Shown one piece after another: positions 28,397 through 35,945 of a stretch of 64,000 bases of DNA (position 1 is its first letter; each line of letters starts with the position of its first letter). The stretch lies in assembly GCF_000280495.2 (NCBI RefSeq), contig NZ_CP018016.1, forward strand, positions 682,001 to 746,000, written 5' to 3'. The position numbers and the translations under genes are program-made. This DNA is from Kosakonia radicincitans DSM 16656. GTDB taxonomy: Bacteria; Pseudomonadota; Gammaproteobacteria; Enterobacterales; Enterobacteriaceae. Under the pieces are notes generated by a model. It was not told the origin of the DNA and made no database searches. It was given only the letters and a program-made list of their open reading frames with translations.

Positions 28397-29293
28397 ATGT
28401 CGCAAATTAATAAAGTGGCGGTGATTGGCGCCGGAACCATGGGCGCACGCATTGCTGTCGTCATGGCCCGCGCGGGTTATCGCGTCAGCCTCTATTCCCG
28501 CTCGCAGGAAACGCTGGATAAAGCTCAGGCGATCGTTGAATCGCGGGTCGCCCAGGCCGATGTGCAGTACAGCACGTCGCTGGAAAGCTGCCTGGCGGGC
28601 GCGGATATGGTGTCGGAAAACGTGGCGGAAGAGGTGGCGCTCAAACAGCATCTGTTCAGCCTTATTGAGTCACAGGTTTCCGCAGACTGCCTGCTGACGA
28701 CCAATACTTCCAGCGTCTCCATCACGCAGCTGGCATCGGTACTCAGTAACCCGCAGCGGCTGATTGGTATGCACTGGTTTAACCCGGCGGATACCATGCC
28801 GATGATTGAAATTGTGCGCGGCGAGAAAACCGCCGACGACGTTTGCCAGCGCGTTCGCGATTTGTGCACACAGCTTGGCAAAGAGACCATCACCGTGAAT
28901 CAGGACATTCCGGGCTTTATTATCAACCGCCTGCAATACGCCATGCTGCGCGAGGCGCTCTACCTGGTGAGCGCCGGGATTGGCTCGGTTGAGGATGTTG
29001 ACCGTGCAGTGCAGCGTACGCTGGCACCGCGCTGGGCGGCGATGGGGCCAATGAAACTGATGGATTTCGCCGGGCTGGATACGGTTGAGAAAGTCGCCGG
29101 GATATTGCTGCCCGCGCTGGATAACAGCACGACGCTGCCGCCCTGGCTGCTGGAGAAAGTCGCCGCGAAACAACTGGGGGTGAAAAGCGGGGAAGGCTTT
29201 TATTGCTGGGACGGGCAAAGCGCGGCGGCGGCAATGCGTCACCGTGAAGCGATCGTCACCAGCCTGACGGCAAGGGGTACAGACGATGAGTGA
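28397..29293 (+). CDS. 3-hydroxyacyl-CoA dehydrogenase family protein
   Basis: This 298-residue NAD-dependent dehydrogenase has the Rossmann motif VIGAGTMGARIA at residues 8-19, the catalytic-His region GMHWFNPADTMPMIEIVRG and the C-terminal-domain motif DIPGFIINRLQYAMLREAL. All expected catalytic residues (Ser/Asn/His/Glu pattern) appear to be present. It would oxidise a 3-hydroxyacyl-CoA to the 3-oxo form after hydration by the next gene product. An AGGGGAA ribosome-binding site precedes the ATG. Its stop overlaps the enoyl-CoA hydratase start with the same GATGAGTGA junction found between the lyase and the CoA-transferase. Confidence 0.88.
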   Translation: MSQINKVAVIGAGTMGARIAVVMARAGYRVSLYSRSQETLDKAQAIVESRVAQADVQYSTSLESCLAGADMVSENVAEEVALKQHLFSLIESQVSADCLLTTNTSSVSITQLASVLSNPQRLIGMHWFNPADTMPMIEIVRGEKTADDVCQRVRDLCTQLGKETITVNQDIPGFIINRLQYAMLREALYLVSAGIGSVEDVDRAVQRTLAPRWAAMGPMKLMDFAGLDTVEKVAGILLPALDNSTTLPPWLLEKVAAKQLGVKSGEGFYCWDGQSAAAAMRHREAIVTSLTARGTDDE

Positions 29294-30053
29294 TGTTGTG
29301 TGCCGTCATGAAGATGCCGTCGCCGTGGTGACGCTGAACCGCCCGCAGAAATATAACGCCCTGACCGCAGAGATGCTGGATGCGCTGGTCACCACGCTTC
29401 AGCAGCTTGAGCAGGATCCGCAGGTGCGTGCCATTGTGCTGTTGGGCGGCCCGAAGGCCTTCTCTGCCGGGGCAGATACCGGCACGCTGGCGTCGGCTTC
29501 CGCCATCACTTTATGGCGCAGCGGTTTTAGCGAGAAATGGGATCGCATTGCCGCCATCGAAAAACCAGTGATTGCTGCCGTTTCAGGTTATGCGCTCGGC
29601 GGTGGGCTGGAGCTGGCGCTGCTGTGCGACATTATTATTGCCGACACCACGGCACAGTTTGGGTTACCGGAAAGCCACATCGGCATTATTCCCGGCGCCG
29701 GAGGCACCCAGCGGCTGGTGCGTGCGGTAGGGAAATCACTGGCGATGGAGATGCTGCTTTGTGCCAGACGCATCAATGGCGAGGAGGCGCGCCAGGCGGG
29801 GCTGATTAGCCAGTTGGTTCAGCCTGACGAACTGGAAACGCAGGCGCTAAGCGTCGCGCGACAAATCGCCAAAGCCGCGCCGCTGGCGGCCGCGATGATC
29901 AAAAAAGCGGTGCTGGCCAGCTACGAAATGCCATTAAGTGCGGGAGTGGCTTATGAGCGGGCGCTCTCGGCGTTGATTGCCGATAGTGAGGATCGTGCCG
30001 CCGGGCTGGCGGCGTTTCAGAACAGGCAGACGCCGCAGTTTAGCGGGCGTTAA
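29286..30053 (+). CDS. Enoyl-CoA hydratase/isomerase family protein
   Basis: This 255-residue crotonase-fold protein retains the CoA-binding and oxyanion segment FSAGAD, and both hydratase glutamates: one in GYALGGGLELALLCD, the other in FGLPESHIG, followed by IPGAGGTQR. This points to real hydration of a 2-enoyl-CoA, not to a crotonase with altered chemistry. It is the last gene of the plus-strand operon and ends four bases into the convergent hutD gene, with no terminator between them. I infer that it hydrates the CoA ester of the lyase product. No thiolase is encoded nearby. Confidence 0.88.
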   Translation: MSDVVCRHEDAVAVVTLNRPQKYNALTAEMLDALVTTLQQLEQDPQVRAIVLLGGPKAFSAGADTGTLASASAITLWRSGFSEKWDRIAAIEKPVIAAVSGYALGGGLELALLCDIIIADTTAQFGLPESHIGIIPGAGGTQRLVRAVGKSLAMEMLLCARRINGEEARQAGLISQLVQPDELETQALSVARQIAKAAPLAAAMIKKAVLASYEMPLSAGVAYERALSALIADSEDRAAGLAAFQNRQTPQFSGR

Positions 30054-30604
30054 CGGAATGTCAGCGTCACGCAGGCGAAAAGCGTGTCGCTGCCTGCGTG
30101 GACGGCAACCGTCGCCGGGTTATCAATTAGCAGGCTGTCGTAATGTTGCAGAGTATGGCGTTCTCCCTCGACGATAACATCAAGTAAATTCCCGGCATTG
30201 AACAGCAGCATTGTTCCCTGTTGATGTTGCCATGCGCCATCGCGCAGCCAGCGCACTGTTGCCTGAGTGGTTTCACGGCGATAAATCACGTTGAAATCGA
30301 GTAACGGCCCGCCGACAACCTCGCAAAACACCTCGCTGTCGCCGTTGAAATCCGTCGCCTGAAACGGTGGAATTAACGCGCTGCGCTGGCCATCAACCGT
30401 CAGAAACATACCTTCGCCTTCCAGCACGCTGATATTTCGCAGGTAACCGGAGAAACGTGAGAACGCACCGTCTTCGCGGATCGTTGCAACCGATATACGC
30501 CAGTCATACTGTTCGCTGGCGGGAAAACGGCACACTTCACGGGTGACGCCCAGGCCATTTTTCCAGCGCATCTCAGCGTAGCCGCTATAAGGTAGGCGCT
30601 TCAT
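30050..30604 (-). CDS. hutD: HutD family protein
   Basis: The 184-residue protein of the HutD/Ves cupin family starts MKRLPYSGYAEMRWKNGLGVTREV, with the KNGxGxTRE signature, and continues with WRISVATI and DGAFSRFSGYLR. HutD is widespread in hut loci; in Pseudomonas it is proposed to limit hut expression, perhaps by binding a pathway intermediate such as formylglutamate, but the mechanism is uncertain. It begins with an ATGA overlap at the hutC stop, so hutC and hutD form a two-gene unit. Its end overlaps the convergent enoyl-CoA hydratase gene by four bases. Confidence 0.92.
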   Translation of the reverse strand: MKRLPYSGYAEMRWKNGLGVTREVCRFPASEQYDWRISVATIREDGAFSRFSGYLRNISVLEGEGMFLTVDGQRSALIPPFQATDFNGDSEVFCEVVGGPLLDFNVIYRRETTQATVRWLRDGAWQHQQGTMLLFNAGNLLDVIVEGERHTLQHYDSLLIDNPATVAVHAGSDTLFACVTLTFR

Positions 30605-31362
30605 TTGCGCATACTTCCTTCCAGGCGGTAGCGCGAACCGGGATAGACCAGGCGCACGCTGGTGACGATTTTTTTGTCCTGACGACCGGTCCAGGTGCGG
30701 CGGTTCACTTGCAGGCAGGGGGTGTGCTCATCAATTTCCAGATAAACGCACTCGCTGCGGGGCACGTTCACGGCTTCGATTATATGCTCGCCCTCGACAA
30801 TCGGCGCGATGGAAGAGAGATAGGCATTCGGGGTGATACGGGTGAAATCCTGTTGCAGATAGTCCGGCACAATCAGCGCATTCACCAGCCTGTCTTCCAG
30901 CATCACCGGAACGCCGTTTTCATAATGGCAAATTAGCGAATGGAACAGGCGGCTGCCTTTCGGCAGATTAAAAGCCAGCGCTTGCTGGGCATCTGCATGC
31001 AGTTGGGTCAGCTCCAGCACTCTGGCGTGATGGCGATGGCCGCGGCTGGCAATCTCATCGGCAATGTTGTTAATTTCCAGCAGCGCCGACTGTCCGCGCA
31101 CTTCGGCGACAAAGGTGCCCACGCCCTGCATGCGCACCAGCAGCCCTTCGGCGGTCAGTTCACGCAGCGCGCGGTTAATCGTCATCCGGCTATAGCCAAA
31201 CTGACTGACCAGCTCGCTTTCGGAAGGCACACGGTAGTTCACCGGCCAGGCGCCGCTGTGGATATTGGTTTTGATCATGCTCTTCACCCTTTCATAAAAA
31301 GGGGCGGGCTGATCGAGATGCGTCTCGCTTGCGGCTGCTTTAAAAATTTCGCTTTGCTCCAT
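30601..31362 (-). CDS. hutC: Histidine-utilisation repressor HutC (GntR family)
   Basis: The 253-residue regulator has an N-terminal winged helix (VPSESELVSQFGYSRMTINRAL, about residues 43-64) and a C-terminal UTRA effector domain. In hut systems HutC represses the operons and is released by urocanate. The gene diverges from hutF across a region with two TGTATATA-type palindromes, so it probably represses itself and hutF. Matching sites are found at the hutU promoter and in front of the ABC/lyase operon. This implies that urocanate, or the lyase product, is the inducer of everything from 18.1 to 32.8 kb. Confidence 0.94.
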   Translation of the reverse strand: MEQSEIFKAAASETHLDQPAPFYERVKSMIKTNIHSGAWPVNYRVPSESELVSQFGYSRMTINRALRELTAEGLLVRMQGVGTFVAEVRGQSALLEINNIADEIASRGHRHHARVLELTQLHADAQQALAFNLPKGSRLFHSLICHYENGVPVMLEDRLVNALIVPDYLQQDFTRITPNAYLSSIAPIVEGEHIIEAVNVPRSECVYLEIDEHTPCLQVNRRTWTGRQDKKIVTSVRLVYPGSRYRLEGSMRK

Positions 31363-31414
31363 TAACCCTTTCCTCGGCCGGATGACCGTTGAAGTTTACT
31401 CTACGCACAATTGG

Positions 31415-31442
31415 ATGTATATATATAAACATGTATATACAT
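31415..31442. promoter_or_regulatory. Double HutC-type operator between hutC and hutF
   Basis: ATGTATATACAT at 31431-31442 is a perfect 12-bp palindrome. A second, less perfect copy (ATGTATATATAT) begins at 31415. The two are 16 bp apart, about one and a half turns, in the divergent hutC/hutF promoter region. Confidence 0.7.
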
Positions 31443-31472
31443 CTTAAATAACGGCAGGCGGTGAGGGGATAT

Positions 31473-32840
31473 ATGACGGTATATTTCGCGGCAAAAGCAT
31501 TGTTGCCGCAGGGCTGGGCGGAGAATGTCCGCATTACGGTTTCCGCACAGGGCATCATCACCGCGCTGGAAAGCGGTAGTCAGCCAGACGACAATACGAT
31601 TCGCCTGGACGGTTTCCTGGTGCCGGGCATGCCAAACCTGCATTCGCACGCCTTTCAGCGCGCAATGGCCGGGCTGACCGAAGTGGTGGGCGATCCGGCA
31701 GACAGCTTCTGGACATGGCGCGATTTGATGTACCGGCTGGTGGATAAAATCACCCCCGAGCAACTGGAAACCATCGCCAGCTATCTGTACATCGAAATGC
31801 TGAAGGCCGGTTATACCTCGGTGGCCGAGTTTCACTATTTGCACCACGATCGCGGCGGAAAACCTTATGCGCAGCCTGCAGAGCTGGCGTTGCGTATTTC
31901 GCAAGCGGCGAAAACGGCGGGCATTGGCCTGACGTTACTGCCGGTGCTTTACAGCTTCTCCGGATTTGGCGGGCAGCCAGCGACCGCCGGGCAGAGCCGC
32001 TTTATTCACGATACGGAAGGCTATCTCGCGCTACATGAGGCGCTGACGTCGCAGCTTGCCGCTGAGCCGATGCAGCGTACCGGGCTGTGCTTCCACTCGC
32101 TACGGGCCGTTACGCCGGAGCAGATGCAGCGCGTGCTCAACGCCTGCCTGCAAGCGCAGCCGGTGCATATTCATATTGCCGAGCAGCAAAAAGAGGTCGA
32201 TGACTGCGTGGCCTGGTCCGGGCTGCGTCCGGTAGAGTGGCTTTACCAGCATATGCCGGTGGATGAGCAGTGGTGTTTGATTCACGCCACGCACCTTACG
32301 CCGCAGGAAACCCAACAGATTGCCGCTTCCGGCGCAGTGGCGGGCCTCTGCCTGACCACTGAAGCCAATCTTGGCGACGGTATTTTCCCGGGGCCGGACT
32401 ATCTTGCGCAGCAGGGGCGCTGGGGGATTGGCTCCGACAGCCATATCAGCGTCAGCGTCAGCGAGGATTTGCGCTGGTTTGAGTACGGGCAGCGGTTAAA
32501 CAAACGGCGGCGCAACTTGCTTCATCTGCCGGATGAACCTTATATCGGCAATGTGCTGTATCAGGGCGCATTGCAGGGCGGACGCCGCGCGCTGGGGCAG
32601 GCGATTGGTCAACTGGCGACCGGTCATCGCGCGGATATGCTGTTGCTCGACAGCCGCGATCCTTTCCTTGCTGCCGCAGGCGATCGTGAACGTCTGAATC
32701 GCTGGATTTTCGCCTGTTCGACGAACCCGATAAAAAGGGTGATGACCGGAGGACGCTGGGTGATTGAAGCGGGGCGTCACGCGCAGGAAGAACAGGTGAC
32801 AGCTGCGTTTATCAAAGTCATGCAGCAACTGGTGGCGTAA
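31473..32840 (+). CDS. hutF: Formimidoylglutamate deiminase
   Basis: This 455-residue amidohydrolase removes ammonia from N-formimidoyl-L-glutamate to give N-formyl-L-glutamate, feeding HutG. Metal and substrate motifs are LVPGMPNLHSHAFQRAMAG, AEFHYLHHD, HIHIAEQQKEVDDC, LIHATHLT and GIGSDSHISVS. The ATG at 31473 follows GAGGGG; an in-frame GTG at 31461 also exists but has no ribosome-binding site. It is transcribed alone, divergently from hutC, and is followed by a terminator. HutF plus deformylase-type HutG is the Pseudomonas-like five-step pathway. Confidence 0.94.
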   Translation: MTVYFAAKALLPQGWAENVRITVSAQGIITALESGSQPDDNTIRLDGFLVPGMPNLHSHAFQRAMAGLTEVVGDPADSFWTWRDLMYRLVDKITPEQLETIASYLYIEMLKAGYTSVAEFHYLHHDRGGKPYAQPAELALRISQAAKTAGIGLTLLPVLYSFSGFGGQPATAGQSRFIHDTEGYLALHEALTSQLAAEPMQRTGLCFHSLRAVTPEQMQRVLNACLQAQPVHIHIAEQQKEVDDCVAWSGLRPVEWLYQHMPVDEQWCLIHATHLTPQETQQIAASGAVAGLCLTTEANLGDGIFPGPDYLAQQGRWGIGSDSHISVSVSEDLRWFEYGQRLNKRRRNLLHLPDEPYIGNVLYQGALQGGRRALGQAIGQLATGHRADMLLLDSRDPFLAAAGDRERLNRWIFACSTNPIKRVMTGGRWVIEAGRHAQEEQVTAAFIKVMQQLVA

Positions 32841-32843
32841 GAC

Positions 32844-32870
32844 AAGGGATGCCGGGCGGCATCCCTTTTT
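32844..32870. terminator. Terminator between hutF and the esterase gene (convergent)
   Basis: AAGGGATGCC/GGCATCCCTT with a short loop is followed by TTT on the plus strand. It lies directly after the hutF stop and just before the end of the convergent hydrolase gene. Confidence 0.82.
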
Positions 32871-32875
32871 GTCTC

Positions 32876-33484
32876 TTAATCTACGCGGTTAAGCAGCGGC
32901 AGCAGGAAGTTCGCTGCTTTCATCGCGCCGTTCGCCGTAATGGTGTGCGGCACGCCAGGCTCAAAATAGGTATCAACATCGACACCCGCCGCGCCAAGCA
33001 GTTCGGCAGCGTGCTGGCTCTGCTGATAGTGAATCACCGGATCGCTCGCTCCATGCACCAGCAGCACCGGCGTGTGCGGCGCAGGCTGCCATGGCTGTGC
33101 CGAGGCCAGACGACCGGAAAACGCCACCACCGCTGCCAGCGGCCACCGGGCGTTGACCAACGCATCCAGCGACATAATCGCTCCTTGCGAAAAACCGCTC
33201 AGCACCAGCTTGTCTCGCCCGGGCTGCACATCGTGTTTCTCCAGCAGGCCATTAATGGTGGCGTTAAAGGCACTGCGGGCTTCGGCAATGCGTGCGGCGC
33301 GCGTTTCATCGGTGATGCCGTTAACGCTGAACCACTGGAAACCCGGCCCCATATCAAAAGGCGACGGCCCGTCCGGCGTGGCGATAATCACATCGTCGAG
33401 AGTTTGCGACCAGTATTTCCCCAGACCTTGCAAATCCGAGCCACGGCTACCGACGCCATGCAACAGCACAATCAATTTTTTCAT
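32876..33484 (-). CDS. Alpha/beta hydrolase, carboxylesterase/phospholipase family
   Basis: This 202-residue cytoplasmic hydrolase is of the YpfH/phospholipase-carboxylesterase type. It begins KKLIVLLHGVGSRGSDL, and has the nucleophile elbow LSGFSQGAIMS (Ser about 115), an acid in LLVHGASDPVI and the catalytic His in GVPHTI. It would hydrolyse small acyl esters; the natural substrate is unknown. It is the last of four minus-strand genes (LysR, DoxX, GST, esterase), 12 bp after the glutathione-transferase gene, so it is probably part of the same stress-related operon. Confidence 0.85.
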   Translation of the reverse strand: MKKLIVLLHGVGSRGSDLQGLGKYWSQTLDDVIIATPDGPSPFDMGPGFQWFSVNGITDETRAARIAEARSAFNATINGLLEKHDVQPGRDKLVLSGFSQGAIMSLDALVNARWPLAAVVAFSGRLASAQPWQPAPHTPVLLVHGASDPVIHYQQSQHAAELLGAAGVDVDTYFEPGVPHTITANGAMKAANFLLPLLNRVD

Positions 33485-33496
33485 TATCGCTTCCTG

Positions 33497-34453
33497 TCAC
33501 AGCCCGTAAGCGCGTAAATCCGGCCCTTGTGGAACAATACCATTGGGGTTGAGGGCTTTAATCGAGTAATAACCCTGCTTGATATGGTCAATATTCACCG
33601 TCTCGCGAATACCAGGAACTGCCAGCATCTCGCGCAGATAGCGATCCAGATGCGGATACTCCGTCAGCTTACGAAGATTGCATTTAAACAATCCGTGGTA
33701 AGCCGTATCGAAGCGAACCAGCGTGACGAACAGGCGAATATCTGCCTCGGTAAGCTGCGTGCCGCACAGGAACGTGCGCTGGACGAGGTGGTTTTCCAGC
33801 TTATCAAGCTGGCTGAACACATCGTTCACCGCTTCTTCGTAACTCACCTGGGTGGTGGCAAAACCTGCGCGATAGACCCCGTTATTGAGGTTCGGGTAGA
33901 TCTCCGCATTCAACTGGTCGATCTCATCGTGCAGGTGCGCCGGATAGAGATCGACCGCGTTATTTGCCAGCGAACCAAAGCCGCTGTTCAGCATACGGAC
34001 AATGTCGGCCGACTCGTTATTGACGATGGTGTGGGTTTGCTTATCCCACAGCACCGGCACCGTTGCGCGCCCGGTAAAGCGCGGGTCGGCGCGGGTATAG
34101 AGCTGGTGCAGCCATTCGGCCTGATTCAGTGTGTCACGGTCGGCGCCTGGGTAGTCGCCAAAGTGCCAGCCTTCATCCAGCAGCCACGGTTCAACCACTG
34201 ACACGCTGATCACCGATTCCAGCCCTTTCAGCTTGCGGGCAATCAGCGTGCGCGAGGCCCAGGGGCAAATGAGCGCCACATACAGATGGTAGCGGCCAGG
34301 TTCGGCGATAAATCCGCCTTCGCCAGTGATACCGGGCGCCCCGTCCGGGGTCACCCAGTGGCGAAAGCTGGAGGTCTGGCGAACAAAACCGCCTTTCTCG
34401 TCGGTGGCCTGAACCGGGTGCCAGTCGGCCGTCCATTTACCCTCAATCAGCAT
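33497..34453 (-). CDS. Glutathionyl-hydroquinone reductase (Xi-class glutathione transferase)
   Basis: The 318-residue protein resembles E. coli YqjG: FIAEPGRYHLYVALICPWASRTLIARKLKGLE contains the CPWA catalytic motif (Cys about 60), and VPVLWDKQTHTIVNNESADI contacts glutathione. Xi-class enzymes reduce S-glutathionylated hydroquinones and so clear quinone adducts. It may be a second copy, because E. coli has yqjG elsewhere, and I therefore leave the symbol empty. It starts 10 bp after the doxX stop and shares its promoter region. The DoxX partner also accompanies yqjG in E. coli (yqjF), so this is a conserved module. Confidence 0.9.
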   Translation of the reverse strand: MLIEGKWTADWHPVQATDEKGGFVRQTSSFRHWVTPDGAPGITGEGGFIAEPGRYHLYVALICPWASRTLIARKLKGLESVISVSVVEPWLLDEGWHFGDYPGADRDTLNQAEWLHQLYTRADPRFTGRATVPVLWDKQTHTIVNNESADIVRMLNSGFGSLANNAVDLYPAHLHDEIDQLNAEIYPNLNNGVYRAGFATTQVSYEEAVNDVFSQLDKLENHLVQRTFLCGTQLTEADIRLFVTLVRFDTAYHGLFKCNLRKLTEYPHLDRYLREMLAVPGIRETVNIDHIKQGYYSIKALNPNGIVPQGPDLRAYGL

Positions 34454-34463
34454 GCTGCCTCCG

Positions 34464-34871
34464 TTAGCCTTTTACCGGGGTGGGCTTCAGGGCAAATTTG
34501 CCGTCGCCCGTCAGCGCCAGTGTTAACAGACCAACAATCCAGAAGGCCGGGAACTCCCAACCGCCGTTCGGGTTAGTAAAGAAGAAACCGGCCGGGCCAT
34601 GAACGGTGAAGATCGCGCCGAGCAGAATCGGGATCAGCACAATCGCCACAATACGTGCGTAAACACCGAGGATCAGGGCAATCGCCCCTACCAGTTCAAC
34701 CGCCATGGTGACATACGCCAGCCAGCCTGGCAGACCGAGCGAGGCGAAGAACTTCGCGGTGCCCGCTGGGGTGAAGGCGAAAAATTTCAGACTAAAGTGC
34801 GCCAGAAACAGAATACCGAGCGCCAGGCGCATAATCAGTGCGGCATACGGGGTAGTGCGTTGGTCAAACAT
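34464..34871 (-). CDS. DoxX family membrane protein
   Basis: This 135-residue inner-membrane protein has four predicted helices, with the DoxX signature regions RLALGILFLAHFSLKF, LGLPGWLAYVTMAVELVGAI and VHGPAGFFFTNPNGGWEF. The family is linked to oxidative and quinone stress but has no firm enzymatic role. It is followed immediately by the glutathionyl-hydroquinone reductase gene. The 100 bp upstream contains two inverted repeats with TTTCCA/TGGAAA arms, a likely regulator-binding region. Confidence 0.9.
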   Translation of the reverse strand: MFDQRTTPYAALIMRLALGILFLAHFSLKFFAFTPAGTAKFFASLGLPGWLAYVTMAVELVGAIALILGVYARIVAIVLIPILLGAIFTVHGPAGFFFTNPNGGWEFPAFWIVGLLTLALTGDGKFALKPTPVKG

Positions 34872-34914
34872 GGTAGTGTTCCTCTCAGTCAGTTGATGAG
34901 AGGAGTGTAAAGTC

Positions 34915-34971
34915 TTTCCAGCTGGAAAATTATCTGCGTAAAACAGGGATGTTTATTTCCATTTTGGAAAT
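34915..34971. promoter_or_regulatory. Paired TTTCCA/TGGAAA inverted repeats upstream of doxX
   Basis: TTTCCAGCTGGAAA (34915-34928) is a perfect 14-bp palindrome. ATTTCCATTTTGGAAAT (34955-34971) is a perfect 7-bp inverted repeat with a 3-nt spacer. Both share the arm TTTCCA/TGGAAA and lie between the lysR-type gene and doxX. They look like two sites for one dimeric regulator, perhaps the adjacent LysR protein. Confidence 0.55.
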
Positions 34972-34973
34972 TA

Positions 34974-35885
34974 TCACCACCCCTGTTCCCATTCCGGTTG
35001 CAGCGAGAAAGCGTCCACCAGAAAATCGATCAGCACGCGGGATTTCTGCGCCAGGTAACGAGCGGGCGGATAAACGGCGAACAGCGCCAGCGGCGGGGCT
35101 TCATAGGCAGCCAGTACGGGTTTTACGCGCTGCTCTTTCAATGCCTTACCGGCGACAAACACCGGAATGCGCGCTATGCCCAGGCCGGCGCAGGCGGCTT
35201 CAAGGCACACTTCAGCGTTGGAAAATTTAATATGTCCGCGCACCGGCTGAAGATGCTGTTGTTTGTGCTCATCGAGAAAAGGCCAGTGCCAGGGATCGCG
35301 GAAGTTGGTATCCACAATCAGGCTGTGTTGCTCAAGTTGCTGCCAGTGCGTGGGCTCACCCTGTCGGGCAAGGTAATCCGGCGAGGCAACCACCACATTG
35401 CGGATTGCGCACAGGCGGCGGGCCACCAGGCTGCTGTCGGAAAGCGCGCCAATGCGCAGGGCAACATCGAACCCTTCATCCACCACGTTGACCAGCCGGT
35501 CGGCAAAGCTGACATCCAGTTCGATTTCCGGGTAGCTACGGGCAAACGCCACCAGATGCGGCGTGAGCTGGGAAGTACCAAACGTGACGGGCGCAGAGAT
35601 GCGCAGCAAACCAGAGGGGGCATTGGCGATATTGCGCACTGCATCGTTAAGCGCATCGTAATCAATCAACAACTGGCGGATACGGTCGTAATAGGCCAGC
35701 CCAACTTCGGTTGGCGTCAACGAGCGGGTGCTGCGTCGCAGCAGATTAACGCCCAACTCCTGTTCCAGGCGGGAGATGAGTTTTGACGCCTGGCCGTGGC
35801 TGGTACCGCAGCGTAGCGCCGCACCGGTAAAGCTACCCGTTTCCATCACCGCCACAAACATGCGATCGCAATCCAGCCGTTCCAT
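34974..35885 (-). CDS. LysR-type transcriptional regulator
   Basis: The 303-residue regulator has an N-terminal winged helix-turn-helix (FTGAALRCGTSHGQASKLISRLE, about residues 18-40) and a LysR substrate-binding domain. It belongs to the large group close to Enterobacter regulators of GST/DoxX or oxidoreductase genes. The ATG at 35885 gives MERLDCDRMF, the usual start; 19 upstream codons in frame are unlikely. Unlike most LysR genes it is transcribed in the same direction as its putative targets (doxX, GST, esterase), with the inverted repeats in the gap. Confidence 0.88.
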   Translation of the reverse strand: MERLDCDRMFVAVMETGSFTGAALRCGTSHGQASKLISRLEQELGVNLLRRSTRSLTPTEVGLAYYDRIRQLLIDYDALNDAVRNIANAPSGLLRISAPVTFGTSQLTPHLVAFARSYPEIELDVSFADRLVNVVDEGFDVALRIGALSDSSLVARRLCAIRNVVVASPDYLARQGEPTHWQQLEQHSLIVDTNFRDPWHWPFLDEHKQQHLQPVRGHIKFSNAEVCLEAACAGLGIARIPVFVAGKALKEQRVKPVLAAYEAPPLALFAVYPPARYLAQKSRVLIDFLVDAFSLQPEWEQGW

Positions 35886-35945
35886 ACGTCTTTTCCGCAG
35901 AATTATCAGTGCCTCACCATAGCAAAAGCGCGCCACGGGCAACAG

